64,000 bases of DNA from Lancefieldella rimae ATCC 49626. GTDB taxonomy: Bacteria > Actinomycetota > Coriobacteriia > Coriobacteriales > Atopobiaceae. Position numbers and translations under genes: made by a program. Each line of letters opens with the position of its first letter. The first letter of the stretch is position 1. The notes under the pieces are model-generated. The model was not told where the DNA came from and ran no database searches. It saw only the letters and a program-made list of their open reading frames with translations. Location: NCBI RefSeq assembly GCF_000174015.1, contig NZ_ACFE01000003.1, positions 62,001-126,000 of the forward strand. The letters are read 5' to 3'. Positions 1-8,507 of this stretch are shown piece by piece.

Positions 1-730
1 TGGCAATTGCACAGAGAAGAACCTGTTTAGTGGCGTATTTTTTAACTATGCGGACAAATGCAGTGCTGGTTGTCGCAATACCGGCAAAGCAGGCAAGCAC
101 TCCGCCAATAAAGAACGGAAAAATGTGTGTCTGCGTTGAAAAATACTGGATGGACAGATTAGAGGAGCTTTGAGCTCCGATGGCCATGGCAAGATAGCTG
201 GCCACAAGCAATACGCCGGAAACAATACCAATGCGGATGCGCAAACCTTTTACGGAGCGCGAAAGCTTTGACAATATAAAGACCGCTACACCCCATAAAA
301 TGTAGTAGTGCATTTCTACGGCAAGACTCCATGTATGCAAGAACAGATGTGGCGCAAACTGAGTCTCATAACTTCCGCCTAAAAGAATTTCATAATAATT
401 GGTCACAAATCCCACGGCCGCCGCTGCCTGCTGAGCAATACCGGCGGTAAAGTCATTGCGAACCAACAGTGCCAACGGCGTAACCACCAGTACCATACCA
501 ACCAGTGGCGGAACAATGCGGTAAAAGCGCCTCTTTAAAAATGCAACAAGGCCGATGCGCGTATCGCGAGCAAACTCATCAATGAGCAAAGCGGTAATGA
601 GATATCCGGAGAAGGTAAAGAATACATCGACTCCTACAAAGCCGCCTGGCAGGGCAGGTTTGAAGAAGTGATACACCAGAACCAGAAGCAGTCCCGTTAT
701 GCGGACGAAGGAAAACCATTTAATTCGCAC
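1..730 (-). CDS. Acyltransferase 3 family membrane protein (C-terminus outside window)
   Basis: OatA/OafA-like integral-membrane O-acyltransferase, the family that acylates cell-wall or surface glycans. 243 residues are visible and the frame stays open to the window edge. Family landmarks are clear: VYHFF near residue 20, GGFVGVDVFF near 30, SGYLIT near 42, RRFYRI near 70 and HTWSLAVE near 132, with several hydrophobic segments. The GTG start at 730 is chosen because the next in-frame codons run straight into the family N-terminus; it overlaps the 3' end of the MORN gene by 11 bases, which implies translational coupling. The extracytoplasmic SGNH domain of full-length OatA would lie outside the window, so its presence is unknown. 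The acylated substrate cannot be named. Confidence 0.85.
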   Translation of the reverse strand, partial: MRIKWFSFVRITGLLLVLVYHFFKPALPGGFVGVDVFFTFSGYLITALLIDEFARDTRIGLVAFLKRRFYRIVPPLVGMVLVVTPLALLVRNDFTAGIAQQAAAAVGFVTNYYEILLGGSYETQFAPHLFLHTWSLAVEMHYYILWGVAVFILSKLSRSVKGLRIRIGIVSGVLLVASYLAMAIGAQSSSNLSIQYFSTQTHIFPFFIGGVLACFAGIATTSTAFVRIVKKYATKQVLLCAIA

Positions 731-1298
731 TTTGATATATCCCCTGCTTAAAGACGCCTTGATACACTATACTATCCTCGGTAGTAAGAGTACCCTCTCC
801 GTCCGGCTCTCCATTGACAAAATTACCCTCATATGTCCAGCCGTCCTTTGAGATAAACGTACCCGATCCGTTAAACGCACCGTCTTTGAATTGGCCTTTG
901 TATGTGTCGCCGTTATCAAAGGTCATTGTACCCGCGCCATCCATACGACCGTGCAGGATGCCGCCCTCATAAGTAATGGCTCCGTCAGCCAGCGTAAGCA
1001 CTCCTGAGCTGGGGCGCGATACTACTATTAATGCATAAGCCGCACACAAAGCGAGAAGCCCTACCACTAAAAACTCTACCTTTGAGCGAAGCGACAATGG
1101 AGTCGAAGAGGCATGAATCACGCGAGAAGTGCTTCTAGTACGCGTTACTGAATCGGCGAGTACTCCCATGCCGGCAGATGAAAATTTATTCGGCGTCTGT
1201 CTTGTAGATGCAGATACGCCGTTAGAACCCTCTCGCACACTACGATTTGCGTGATGGGCATTTCTCTTGCTTGCTGAAAATCTTCTGGACTTGCTCAA
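720..1298 (-). CDS. Membrane-anchored MORN-repeat protein
   Basis: 192-residue protein with a basic, Ser/Arg-rich N-terminal tail (1-70), one transmembrane helix (about 74-94) and a C-terminal domain of about three and a half MORN repeats (about 110-189). These have the YxGxFxxGxxxGxGT pattern, for example near 133-147 and 156-170. MORN repeats are beta-hairpin units that bind membranes, lipids or partner proteins. The likely topology has the long basic tail inside and the MORN domain outside. It precedes and overlaps the acyltransferase gene, so the two probably act together at the envelope. No enzymatic motif is seen. A weak promoter may lie in the 195-base divergent gap shared with the pyrophosphatase gene. 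Confidence 0.75.
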   Translation of the reverse strand: MSKSRRFSASKRNAHHANRSVREGSNGVSASTRQTPNKFSSAGMGVLADSVTRTRSTSRVIHASSTPLSLRSKVEFLVVGLLALCAAYALIVVSRPSSGVLTLADGAITYEGGILHGRMDGAGTMTFDNGDTYKGQFKDGAFNGSGTFISKDGWTYEGNFVNGEPDGEGTLTTEDSIVYQGVFKQGIYQSAN

Positions 1299-1493
1299 AA
1301 TCTCCTGCTTAACGACTACGTATGCTTGTTTCTTACTCCAACAAACTACCTATCAATAATTTATATCTAAAAACAGACTTATTGTAGCAATTTACGGCTC
1401 TTTCATCATTTTTCAATAAATCGGCGACAGAGTACGTTCGAGCGGGTAAACTCTTAGCTGTACGAAGATGCAACGCACTCACAAGGAGGGATC

Positions 1494-3155
1494 ATGCCGG
1501 AAGCAATTCGCAAGGTTAATGTTATTGGTCACTTAAACCCCGATACAGACAGTATCTGCGCAGCTATCTCCTATGCGTATCTCAAAAACAAAATCGACAG
1601 TCCTATCTACGAGGCTCGTCGTGCCGGTACTCTAAACCGCGAAACGGCCTTTGTCCTCAAGCACTTTGGATTTGAAGAGCCGCAGCTCATTACCACGGTA
1701 ACACCTCAAATTAAGGACGCTGAAATTCAAAAGCAACCAAAAGTTGACGGAGACATGAGCCTCTTTGACGCTTGGAACCTCATGCAAGATGTCAAACTGG
1801 ATACCCTTGTGGTTACCGATAGCACTGAGCACCTTGAAGGGCTTATCGCCGTTAAAGACATTGCGAACGCCAATATGGGTCTTATGGAGTCAAAGATGCT
1901 CTCCGAGACACATACCAGCTATAAAAACATTCTCTCCACGTTAGGCGGAACCATGCTTGTGGGAGATCCAAACGGTTTCGTCTCTCAAGGCGGTATTCGA
2001 GTGGGTACATGCTCGGTAAGTATGACTGAGATTATTGAAGCGGGAGATATTGTAGTCGTCGCCGGTAACCACGAGAATCAATTACTTGCCATCAAACAGG
2101 GTGCCTCGTGCTTGATTGTTTCATGCGACGGTGAAGTTAACGATGACGTCATTGAAGCGGCAAAGCAGGCGGGATGCGTCATTATTACCACGCCTCGCGA
2201 TACTTTTGAAGTTGCCCGTCTTCTCACTATGGCAGTCCCCGTTAAGTCAAAAATGCTTACCAGCAATATCTTGAAGTTTAGTGTCAATACCTCCATCGAC
2301 GATGCTCGTAAAGCAATGGCCAAGAGCCGTCACCGTTTCTTCCCCGTATTGAATGAAAATGGTACGTATGCCGGCCTTATAAGCTCTCCCGGTCTTCTAA
2401 AGGTACGCAAAAAGCACGTCATTTTAGTAGATCATAACGAGCGCACTCAAGCCGTAAACGGCCTGGATCAGGCTGAGATAATGGAAATTGTCGATCACCA
2501 CCGTATCGGTTCTGTGGAGACCACAAACCCCATTACGTTCCGCAACGTACCCGTAGGATGTACGTGCACAATCCTCTTTGGGCTCTATCGTGAATACGGC
2601 GTTGAGATTCCCAAGAACATAGCCGGCCTTATGCTTTCGGCAATCCTTTCTGACACGCTGGCATTTCGCTCCCCTACCTGCACTCCAACCGATGTTGCCG
2701 CAGGCAAGGCCTTGGCAGAAATTTGCGGCGAGGATATCGAGAAGTACTCAGAGCAGATGTTTGATGCGGGTGCCGACCTCACCGGCCGCACTGCCGAGGA
2801 AGTCTTCCATGGTGATTACAAGATTTTCAGCCGCGGCAATGCGAAATTTGGCGTTGGCCAAGGTTCGTTTATGACCGAAAACAGCCGCAAGGCCGCGGAA
2901 GCCTTGGTTGGACCCTTCCTCAAAACCGCTGCCGAGTCCGAAGAGCTCCCGATGGTCTTCTACATGTTTACCGACGTCAAGAGCCAAGTTACTGAAATGC
3001 TTTATTACGGAGCCGGTGCTCAGGAGGTACTTGAAAGGGCTTTCAACGTAACACCCGATAACGGTATTGCGGTTCTGCCGGGTATTGTCAGCCGTAAAAA
3101 GCAGGTTGTGCCATCGCTTATGTCGGCACTCCAGTTTACCGATGACGAGGATTAA
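1494..3155 (+). CDS. ppaC: Manganese-dependent inorganic pyrophosphatase with CBS/DRTGG regulatory insert
   Basis: Family II pyrophosphatase (PPi to 2 Pi, cytoplasmic, Mn/Co dependent). The 553 residues far exceed the roughly 310 of the plain enzyme because a regulatory block (about residues 70-300) interrupts the DHH domain: a CBS half, a DRTGG-like segment and a second CBS half. DHH-superfamily metal ligands are visible: GHLNPDTDS (12-20), VDHNE (about 312-316) and DHHR (about 333-336). The DHHA2 substrate domain follows (about 360-553). CBS-PPases of this layout are known to be allosterically controlled by adenine nucleotides. A strong AAGGAGGG site lies just before the ATG. It probably leads a housekeeping run with yfbR and trmB (gaps of 25 and 6 bases). 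Confidence 0.95.
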   Translation: MPEAIRKVNVIGHLNPDTDSICAAISYAYLKNKIDSPIYEARRAGTLNRETAFVLKHFGFEEPQLITTVTPQIKDAEIQKQPKVDGDMSLFDAWNLMQDVKLDTLVVTDSTEHLEGLIAVKDIANANMGLMESKMLSETHTSYKNILSTLGGTMLVGDPNGFVSQGGIRVGTCSVSMTEIIEAGDIVVVAGNHENQLLAIKQGASCLIVSCDGEVNDDVIEAAKQAGCVIITTPRDTFEVARLLTMAVPVKSKMLTSNILKFSVNTSIDDARKAMAKSRHRFFPVLNENGTYAGLISSPGLLKVRKKHVILVDHNERTQAVNGLDQAEIMEIVDHHRIGSVETTNPITFRNVPVGCTCTILFGLYREYGVEIPKNIAGLMLSAILSDTLAFRSPTCTPTDVAAGKALAEICGEDIEKYSEQMFDAGADLTGRTAEEVFHGDYKIFSRGNAKFGVGQGSFMTENSRKAAEALVGPFLKTAAESEELPMVFYMFTDVKSQVTEMLYYGAGAQEVLERAFNVTPDNGIAVLPGIVSRKKQVVPSLMSALQFTDDED

Positions 3156-3180
3156 AAGCGGAAAGAACGACTGAGACAGC

Positions 3181-3837
3181 ATGAATATATCTACACCAAA
3201 AGAGCGCTCGCCCAAGCAGCATTCACCAAAGCGACGCCCATCAAGCTTTTTTGCCATCATTTCGCGCATGCGCTATATTGAGCGCTGGTCATTGATGCGC
3301 AATTCTCGCCCTGAAAATCTCTCAGAGCACGCGCTTGACGTGGCACTTATTGCGCATTGTCTCGCAACGCTTGGAAATGTGCGCTACGGGAAACATTTGA
3401 ACGCAGATCGGGCAGCGCTCATTGGCCTTTACCATGACGCCTCGGAAATCATTACGGGAGACATGCCCACTCCGGTCAAGTATGCCAATCCGGAAATTCG
3501 CGACGCATACCACCAAGTGGAAGACACCGCACAAGAAACGCTTTTAGATACCCTTCCCGATGATTTACGCCCTATGTACCAAGATATTCTCAATCCGCGC
3601 AAGGCATCCGAAGACGCTGATGAGATATATACACTGAAGCTTGTCAAAGCAGCCGATAAGCTCTCCGCTCTCATAAAATGCATCGATGAGGCTCAGGCAG
3701 GCAACTCTGAGTTTGTTACCGCAGAGGCATCGACAAGGAGCATCGTTATAGATATGGCACAAGATCTTCCTGAAGTCCGTGATTTTATGAACGAGTTCTT
3801 GCCTTCATACGGTGAGACTCTCGACCAACTCCTGTAG
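3181..3837 (+). CDS. yfbR: YfbR-family HD-domain 5'-deoxynucleotidase
   Basis: HD-superfamily phosphohydrolase that dephosphorylates deoxynucleoside 5'-monophosphates. 218 residues, slightly longer than E. coli YfbR (199) because of about 20 extra N-terminal residues. The recognisable stretch starts at FFAIISRMRYIERWSLMRN. Metal ligands are in SEH (near residue 51), YHD (near 83) and ADK near 160; TGDMPTPVKY is highly typical of YfbR. Translation from the ATG at 3181 keeps the family N-terminus complete. It sits 25 bases after ppaC and 6 bases before trmB, so it is almost certainly co-transcribed with both; the shared theme is nucleotide and phosphate housekeeping. Confidence 0.9.
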   Translation: MNISTPKERSPKQHSPKRRPSSFFAIISRMRYIERWSLMRNSRPENLSEHALDVALIAHCLATLGNVRYGKHLNADRAALIGLYHDASEIITGDMPTPVKYANPEIRDAYHQVEDTAQETLLDTLPDDLRPMYQDILNPRKASEDADEIYTLKLVKAADKLSALIKCIDEAQAGNSEFVTAEASTRSIVIDMAQDLPEVRDFMNEFLPSYGETLDQLL

Positions 3838-3843
3838 GGCTCT

Positions 3844-4680
3844 ATGCACGGACTGCACGCGCGCCTTCCAAAAACCTTCAATCTCGAAGAACGCCTTGAG
3901 CGCTATGGAGACGTTATCGAGAAGAACCCCGAAGCTTTGCACGGTCACTGGGCAGAAGCATGTGCCGGAATAGGCTCAGCTCCCTTCTCACACGTATGCG
4001 TTGACTTGGGTTGTGGAAAGGGTTCATTTACCTGCGCCATGGCCAAGGCTCATCCGGAAACGCTGTATATTGCCATCGACACGGAACCTATCTGCATTGC
4101 CTATGCCGCAGGACGCATAAGCGAAGCAAACCTTTCCAATGCCGTCGTAGTCCCCGGCACCGGTATGAAGCTGGATGAGTACTTTGCCTTAGGTGAAATT
4201 ACCACTCTCTACATTAATTTTCCTACGCCGTTTCCGCGTAAGCGCCAAGCACATCTGCGCGTCACCAACGCTGAACGCTTCATGCAATATAGGAATGTTT
4301 TAACGAATACCGGTACAATACGGCTTAAAACTGATAGCCAGCCACTTTACGATTTCTCCTGTGAACAGGCAGTTGCCGCCGGCTATGAGTTTTTGTGGAA
4401 AACACGCGATGCCCATATGGATTTTCCCAATGATATTGCATCCGAGTATGAAGAGCGCTTAGGTGCCCAAGGAGCAAAAGTCCTAGGGTTTTGCATAACC
4501 CCCGGCCAAGCTCCCAAGCACTTCTCGCCCATTGAGCCCGGAAGCCTTGTTGACTACCTGCCAAAAGACCTTGAGTCTTTAACGTATTTGCCGCATGGGA
4601 TGGAAAGCACCATCAAAAACATGATTAATCGCAAGAATAAGAAGGGTCACCATCACTGGAAAAACGTGCCGCAATCGTAG
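3844..4680 (+). CDS. trmB: tRNA (guanine-N7-)-methyltransferase, divergent TrmB
   Basis: Rossmann-fold SAM-dependent methyltransferase expected to form m7G46 in tRNA variable loops. The SAM site DLGCGKGSFTCAMAK is near residues 57-71, IDTEP near 80, and the C-terminal ASEYEERLGAQG segment matches the conserved T-E-Y-E region of TrmB. Odd point: the family FxDPWPKKRH catalytic motif reads NFPTPFPRKRQ here, so the conserved Asp is replaced by Thr. The 278 residues include a C-terminal tail of about 50 that is rich in Lys, Asn and His. It may therefore be a diverged TrmB with altered chemistry. The ribosome binding site is weak, which fits coupling to yfbR 6 bases upstream. Confidence 0.8.
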   Translation: MHGLHARLPKTFNLEERLERYGDVIEKNPEALHGHWAEACAGIGSAPFSHVCVDLGCGKGSFTCAMAKAHPETLYIAIDTEPICIAYAAGRISEANLSNAVVVPGTGMKLDEYFALGEITTLYINFPTPFPRKRQAHLRVTNAERFMQYRNVLTNTGTIRLKTDSQPLYDFSCEQAVAAGYEFLWKTRDAHMDFPNDIASEYEERLGAQGAKVLGFCITPGQAPKHFSPIEPGSLVDYLPKDLESLTYLPHGMESTIKNMINRKNKKGHHHWKNVPQS

Positions 4681-4773
4681 GAAGGCGGTTGAGTCCTACA
4701 CACCTGAGCTTTGCAACAATTGGACCTTACAAATGCCGTCTTTCAAGATTTCTTGACGCCACCTGAGCGCAGC

Positions 4774-6663
4774 TTACTTGATACGAAGCGCTCTTGAAGC
4801 ATTCAGCACCGCAAGGATAAGCACGCCCGTATCACCAAACACTGCCAACCACATTGGCGCATAACCACACGCCGCAAGAGCCAAAATGGCCACTTTTACA
4901 CCAATGGCAAAGATGATATTTTGTCGAGCAATCGCGAGTGTCTTTCGAGCAAGTCTGATAGCCGTTGCAACTTTTCCGAGTGAATCATCCATAAGGACCA
5001 CATCAGCTGCCTCAATGGCCGCATCAGATCCAAGAACTCCCATTGCAATACCCACATCAGCTCTTGCGAGCACAGGCGCATCATTTATGCCATCGCCAAC
5101 AAATGCCAGCGTAGCGCCTGCGGGATTCTCGGAAAGGAACTGCTCAACGGCAGAAACCTTATCCTGCGGCAACAACTCAAAGCGGTATTCATCAATACCA
5201 AGGCGAGATGCCATATCTGCCGCTACCTCTTCTCTGTCTCCCGTGAGCATAACCACGCGAGAAACGCCTGCCTGCTTGATGGCAGAAACGGAAGCTTGAG
5301 CGTCTGGTTTTTCACGATCCGAAATAACGATGTGGCCCATGTATTCGCCGTCAACGGCAACATGAATAACCGTGCCTACATCATGGTGCCGACACTCACG
5401 CGTGATTGCGCCCATTTCTTTCATAAAGAGAGCGCTTCCTACCGCCACCGTCTTTCCGTTAACTTGCGCCGTCACACCTCTGCCCGCAACCTCAGTTGCC
5501 TCAGAGACTTTGCAGTTATCATCTTCATTCGGATAGGCAGCCCTGAGAGCTGCGGCTATGGGGTGCGTTGAGTGGCGCTCCACATGAGCCGCAAGATGCA
5601 AAAGGCTCTTCTCGCCAATAGATTCCGGGTGCACTGCCATGACTTCAAAGACGCCTTCGGTGAGCGTGCCTGTTTTATCAAATGCCACGATCCTAAGCGT
5701 AGACAGAGCATCAATATAATTTGATCCTTTGATGAGAATGCCCTGCTTGGAAGCCGCACCAATACCTCCAAAGAACGTCAGTGGTACCGAAACCACCAAA
5801 GCACAGGGACACGATACGATCAAAAACGTAAGCGCACGGACAAACCACGTTGCAAAGTTCTCGTAAAAGTTCCCCGTAAGAAGAGGCGGAAAAACCACCA
5901 GCGCAAGAGCACCAAACACTACGATGGGGGTGTACACATGGGCAAATCTTTTAATGAAGCTCTCGCTTCTGGATTTATTCTCATTGGCACTTTCAACAAG
6001 ATTGATGATACGTGTTGCCGTAGATTCGCTAAACAAATGCGTCACACGCGCGCGCACCACGCCGGAAAGATTAACGCAGCCGGAAATGACGGAATCTCCC
6101 ACGCCAACCGAGCGAGGAACGCTTTCACCCGTAAGAGCAACGGTATCTAAGCTGGTAAATCCCTCAGTAATTTCTGCATCTACGGGTACGCGATCCCCTG
6201 GCCTGATGATGATGTACTCGTCCAGCTCAAGTTCCGACGGATGAACCGTGCATTCTTTACCACTGCGGATAACTGTTGCAGTATCGGGGCGGATGTCCAT
6301 CATCTTAGCAATCGAACGGCGACTCCTATCTTCGGCCATATCTTCAAACAGCTCGCCAACCTGGAAGAAAAGCATAACGAATACAGCCTCGGGAAACATC
6401 GGAGAGCCATTGGGGACAAAGCCGATAATAAGCGCGCCAATGGTAGCGATACTCATCAGAAGGTCTTCGCTAAAAACCTCTCCTTCCCTGATACTCTCGA
6501 ACGCTTCAAGCACCACGTCATATCCGGCAACCAAATACGCCGGTAGATAGATCAAGAGTTGCTGCCAAAGTAGCTGTACACTCGAACTTACAAGGTGAGC
6601 TATGACTAACATACCTGCAGACGCAATAATTCGCCCGAGTTTAATCTTTGCTTCGCGTTCCAT
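4774..6663 (-). CDS. Heavy-metal translocating P1B-type ATPase (Zn/Cd/Pb class)
   Basis: ATP-driven exporter of divalent soft metals in the cytoplasmic membrane. The translocation motif CPC sits in SCPCALVVS (about residue 285), the phosphorylated Asp in DKTGT (about 328), the nucleotide-domain HP in HSTHPIAAA, then TGD and GDGIND. The end, MWLAVFGDTGVLILAVLNA, is characteristic of ZntA/CadA-like pumps. No N-terminal heavy-metal-associated CxxC domain is present. ATG 6663 (629 residues) is preferred over the one 33 bases upstream because AAGGAGA lies just before it. A 22-bp palindrome about 80 bases upstream looks like a metal-sensor operator. It is convergent with trmB. CPC with no CPH or SPC variant favours Zn/Cd/Pb over Co. 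Confidence 0.92.
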   Translation of the reverse strand: MEREAKIKLGRIIASAGMLVIAHLVSSSVQLLWQQLLIYLPAYLVAGYDVVLEAFESIREGEVFSEDLLMSIATIGALIIGFVPNGSPMFPEAVFVMLFFQVGELFEDMAEDRSRRSIAKMMDIRPDTATVIRSGKECTVHPSELELDEYIIIRPGDRVPVDAEITEGFTSLDTVALTGESVPRSVGVGDSVISGCVNLSGVVRARVTHLFSESTATRIINLVESANENKSRSESFIKRFAHVYTPIVVFGALALVVFPPLLTGNFYENFATWFVRALTFLIVSCPCALVVSVPLTFFGGIGAASKQGILIKGSNYIDALSTLRIVAFDKTGTLTEGVFEVMAVHPESIGEKSLLHLAAHVERHSTHPIAAALRAAYPNEDDNCKVSEATEVAGRGVTAQVNGKTVAVGSALFMKEMGAITRECRHHDVGTVIHVAVDGEYMGHIVISDREKPDAQASVSAIKQAGVSRVVMLTGDREEVAADMASRLGIDEYRFELLPQDKVSAVEQFLSENPAGATLAFVGDGINDAPVLARADVGIAMGVLGSDAAIEAADVVLMDDSLGKVATAIRLARKTLAIARQNIIFAIGVKVAILALAACGYAPMWLAVFGDTGVLILAVLNASRALRIK

Positions 6664-6744
6664 AACGTTCTCCTTATAGTGCAAGGTAGCCGACATAAAG
6701 CAGAAAATGCGAGTTCCTTACCAATCAGAGTGTAACACTTTTGG

Positions 6745-6766
6745 TGAACGTATGCACATATATTCA
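6745..6766. promoter_or_regulatory. Palindromic operator upstream of the metal ATPase
   Basis: A 22-bp interrupted palindrome of the form TGAA-N2-TATG-N2-CATA-N2-TTCA. All 16 defined positions are symmetric. It lies just downstream of a minus-strand TATAAT at 6773-6778 and about 80 bases upstream of the ATPase start. This geometry and the TGAA/TTCA arms resemble ArsR/SmtB-family (CzrA, CadC) operators that silence Zn/Cd exporters. No regulator gene is adjacent, so the repressor would be encoded elsewhere. Confidence 0.6.
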
Positions 6767-6836
6767 TATTAAATTATAAAATTACTTTTGCGGAATCTTC
6801 GACCTCAAGAAAGCAGTCTCTACCGTTAACACAAAA

Positions 6837-6871
6837 TGGCGAGAAGAACCTCTCAAGAAGTTCTTCTCGCC
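6837..6871 (-). terminator. Hairpin built from two inverted CTTCTCGCC motifs
   Basis: A perfect 12-bp stem, GGCGAGAAGAAC and GTTCTTCTCGCC, separated by 10 bases. On the minus strand it is followed by ATTTTG. It lies after the molbindin gene and before the metal-ATPase promoter, so it most likely ends molbindin transcription. The arms are two copies of the 9-mer that is over-represented in this window. Confidence 0.6.
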
Positions 6872-6912
6872 ACAGAATTTGTGCCTATCACATAGTTATT
6901 TATGCGGTAAAA

Positions 6913-7338
6913 CTACTCAATGCCAACCATGACATCGGTTGCCTTGATGACTGCAAGTGCGGGATCTCCCACCTTCAGACCAAGAGACTCGATCGCTTCA
7001 TTGGTAATGGAGCCGGAAATAACATTGCCGTCAGCCATTTCAAGGGAGACATGACCGTTTACGGCACCTTCAGTTACTTTGACAATGGTACCGGCAAGCT
7101 GGTTGCGAGCGGAAATGTTGGTGATACGCTCTGTACCGGTGGCAAACATAACATTTGTTGCCTTGATGACGGCATATGCTGTCTTACCCTCGGTCAGACC
7201 GAGCTCTTTAATAGACTCGCGAGTAATGTTGGCTTTAATCTCCTCGTTGCCCAAAGAAATCGTAACAACGCCGTTAACGGCACCTTCAACGACCTTAACG
7301 ATGGTACCTTTAAGCTGGTTACGTGCAGAAATACGCAT
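6913..7338 (-). CDS. Two-domain molbindin (Mop/TOBE molybdate-binding protein)
   Basis: Small cytoplasmic oxyanion-binding protein of 141 residues made of two tandem Mop domains. Both begin ISARNQL(K/A)GTIVKV (residues 3 and about 74) and both end in AVIKATxVM. Such proteins bind molybdate or tungstate at subunit interfaces and serve in storage or homeostasis. No modABC genes are adjacent. The metallo-beta-lactamase gene ends 63 bases upstream on the same strand. A hairpin terminator follows downstream. The internal duplication is strong at the protein level. Confidence 0.88.
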   Translation of the reverse strand: MRISARNQLKGTIVKVVEGAVNGVVTISLGNEEIKANITRESIKELGLTEGKTAYAVIKATNVMFATGTERITNISARNQLAGTIVKVTEGAVNGHVSLEMADGNVISGSITNEAIESLGLKVGDPALAVIKATDVMVGIE

Positions 7339-7401
7339 TTTTATCCTTACGTCAAACGTTTGCAGACCGTATTACTATACCAAATGAAATTGGATACTAT
7401 G

Positions 7402-8277
7402 CTACTTTGCCGCATAGTCAATCTGTTTGGCAATCCTTGCGCTGCGTGCGCTTTGCTCCGTATCCTCTGACTCTTCATATCCATCATAAGGTGCATTCGG
7501 ATCATGCATACGCTTCTTAAAAGGTGCACAAAGCTCTGCTCTATGACGGAAAGCAAATTCCAAATTATCCGTCCAACCAGTATGACCGGTAATGATTTTT
7601 ATGGGTTTATTTCTTCTTTTTAAGTTTTCTTCAAGCGCAGCCAGCGATTTTACTGAAAGCTTATTACTCTCTGCCAAAGTACTGATAAAGCTATAGCCGC
7701 CATCCGCGCCAAACCAGATCGTATCGCCCGTAAACAGATATTGGTCGTCAATCAGATAGACCATATGTCCCCATGTATGGCCGGGCACTAAAATACATTC
7801 GATTTTAATCCCGTCAATATCAATAATCTGTCCGTCCGTTAGAAGAACACGTCTGTTGTCTATCTTCACCATAGGTAGCTTATAAAGTCCATAGATTACT
7901 TTTCGTCTTATCTCACCGGTCAGATAGCGGTTTTCTTCCTCACTGAGATATATAGTTGCATCTCTAAACAAAAGCTCACTGTCCTGTTCCAGTGCACCGA
8001 CATGGTCTGTGTCTTGATGTGTAATCAAAATATGCCGAATCGATGACGGATCAATATCCAGCCACCCCATCTTTTCACCCAGTCGCTCATAGTTGTATCC
8101 GGCATCAACCATGATTGTTTTGCCATTTTTCGTATAGAAGAAAATATTCGCGACCCATTCCCTCACGCAGGCAACATGCTCATCAATCCATCCCGTATTC
8201 AGAGGTTTAAAGATCTCTTTACCGCGAAACATGCGACTCATGAATTTCTTTTGATTTTCTGAATCCTTTCTTGCCAT
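7402..8277 (-). CDS. Metallo-beta-lactamase-fold hydrolase (lactonase-like)
   Basis: 291 residues from ATG 8277, chosen because AAGGAGG lies 7 bases upstream; a longer reading to 8334 has no such site. Metal-site motifs are THQDTDHVG (a variant of HxHxDH with the first His replaced by Thr and the second by Gln), PGHTWGH and FTGD. The size and the PGHTWGH signature recall N-acyl-homoserine-lactonase-like members, but the departure from HxHxDH makes the substrate uncertain and could mean altered metal loading. It is divergent from the ECF transport operon and followed by molbindin. Confidence 0.75.
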   Translation of the reverse strand: MARKDSENQKKFMSRMFRGKEIFKPLNTGWIDEHVACVREWVANIFFYTKNGKTIMVDAGYNYERLGEKMGWLDIDPSSIRHILITHQDTDHVGALEQDSELLFRDATIYLSEEENRYLTGEIRRKVIYGLYKLPMVKIDNRRVLLTDGQIIDIDGIKIECILVPGHTWGHMVYLIDDQYLFTGDTIWFGADGGYSFISTLAESNKLSVKSLAALEENLKRRNKPIKIITGHTGWTDNLEFAFRHRAELCAPFKKRMHDPNAPYDGYEESEDTEQSARSARIAKQIDYAAK

Positions 8278-8392
8278 TTGTAAACCTCCTTCGCAGTAAT
8301 ATGCAGATCCCCACCAAATTACTACAACCAGCACTCACCCGATGTGGTAACCAGAAAACACCCAATCCTTGCAGACAACTGTATGGCACGCA

Positions 8393-8451
8393 TTGACATA
8401 GCTAACCAAAATGTCTACGGTTTAGTTTACAATAAGTTAGATATGGTAAAC
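8393..8451 (+). promoter_or_regulatory. Possible promoter and dyad before the Mpt-like operon
   Basis: TTGACA at 8393-8398 is followed after 17 bases by TACGGT (a weak -10). Just downstream, GTTTAC (8425-8430) and GTAAAC (8446-8451) form an inverted pair separated by 15 bases. This is consistent with a repressed promoter for the transport operon starting at 8508. The -10 is poor, so this is tentative. Confidence 0.35.
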
Positions 8452-8507
8452 ACTATTGAGAGAACTTCTCACTTGAGAACATCCCTCGCAATGGAAAAGG
8501 AGATCCC

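Noticed and set aside
2748..3269. Minus-strand 173-codon open frame opposite ppaC
   Set aside because: It is a shadow of ppaC and yfbR coding sequence, with no ribosome site or family features.
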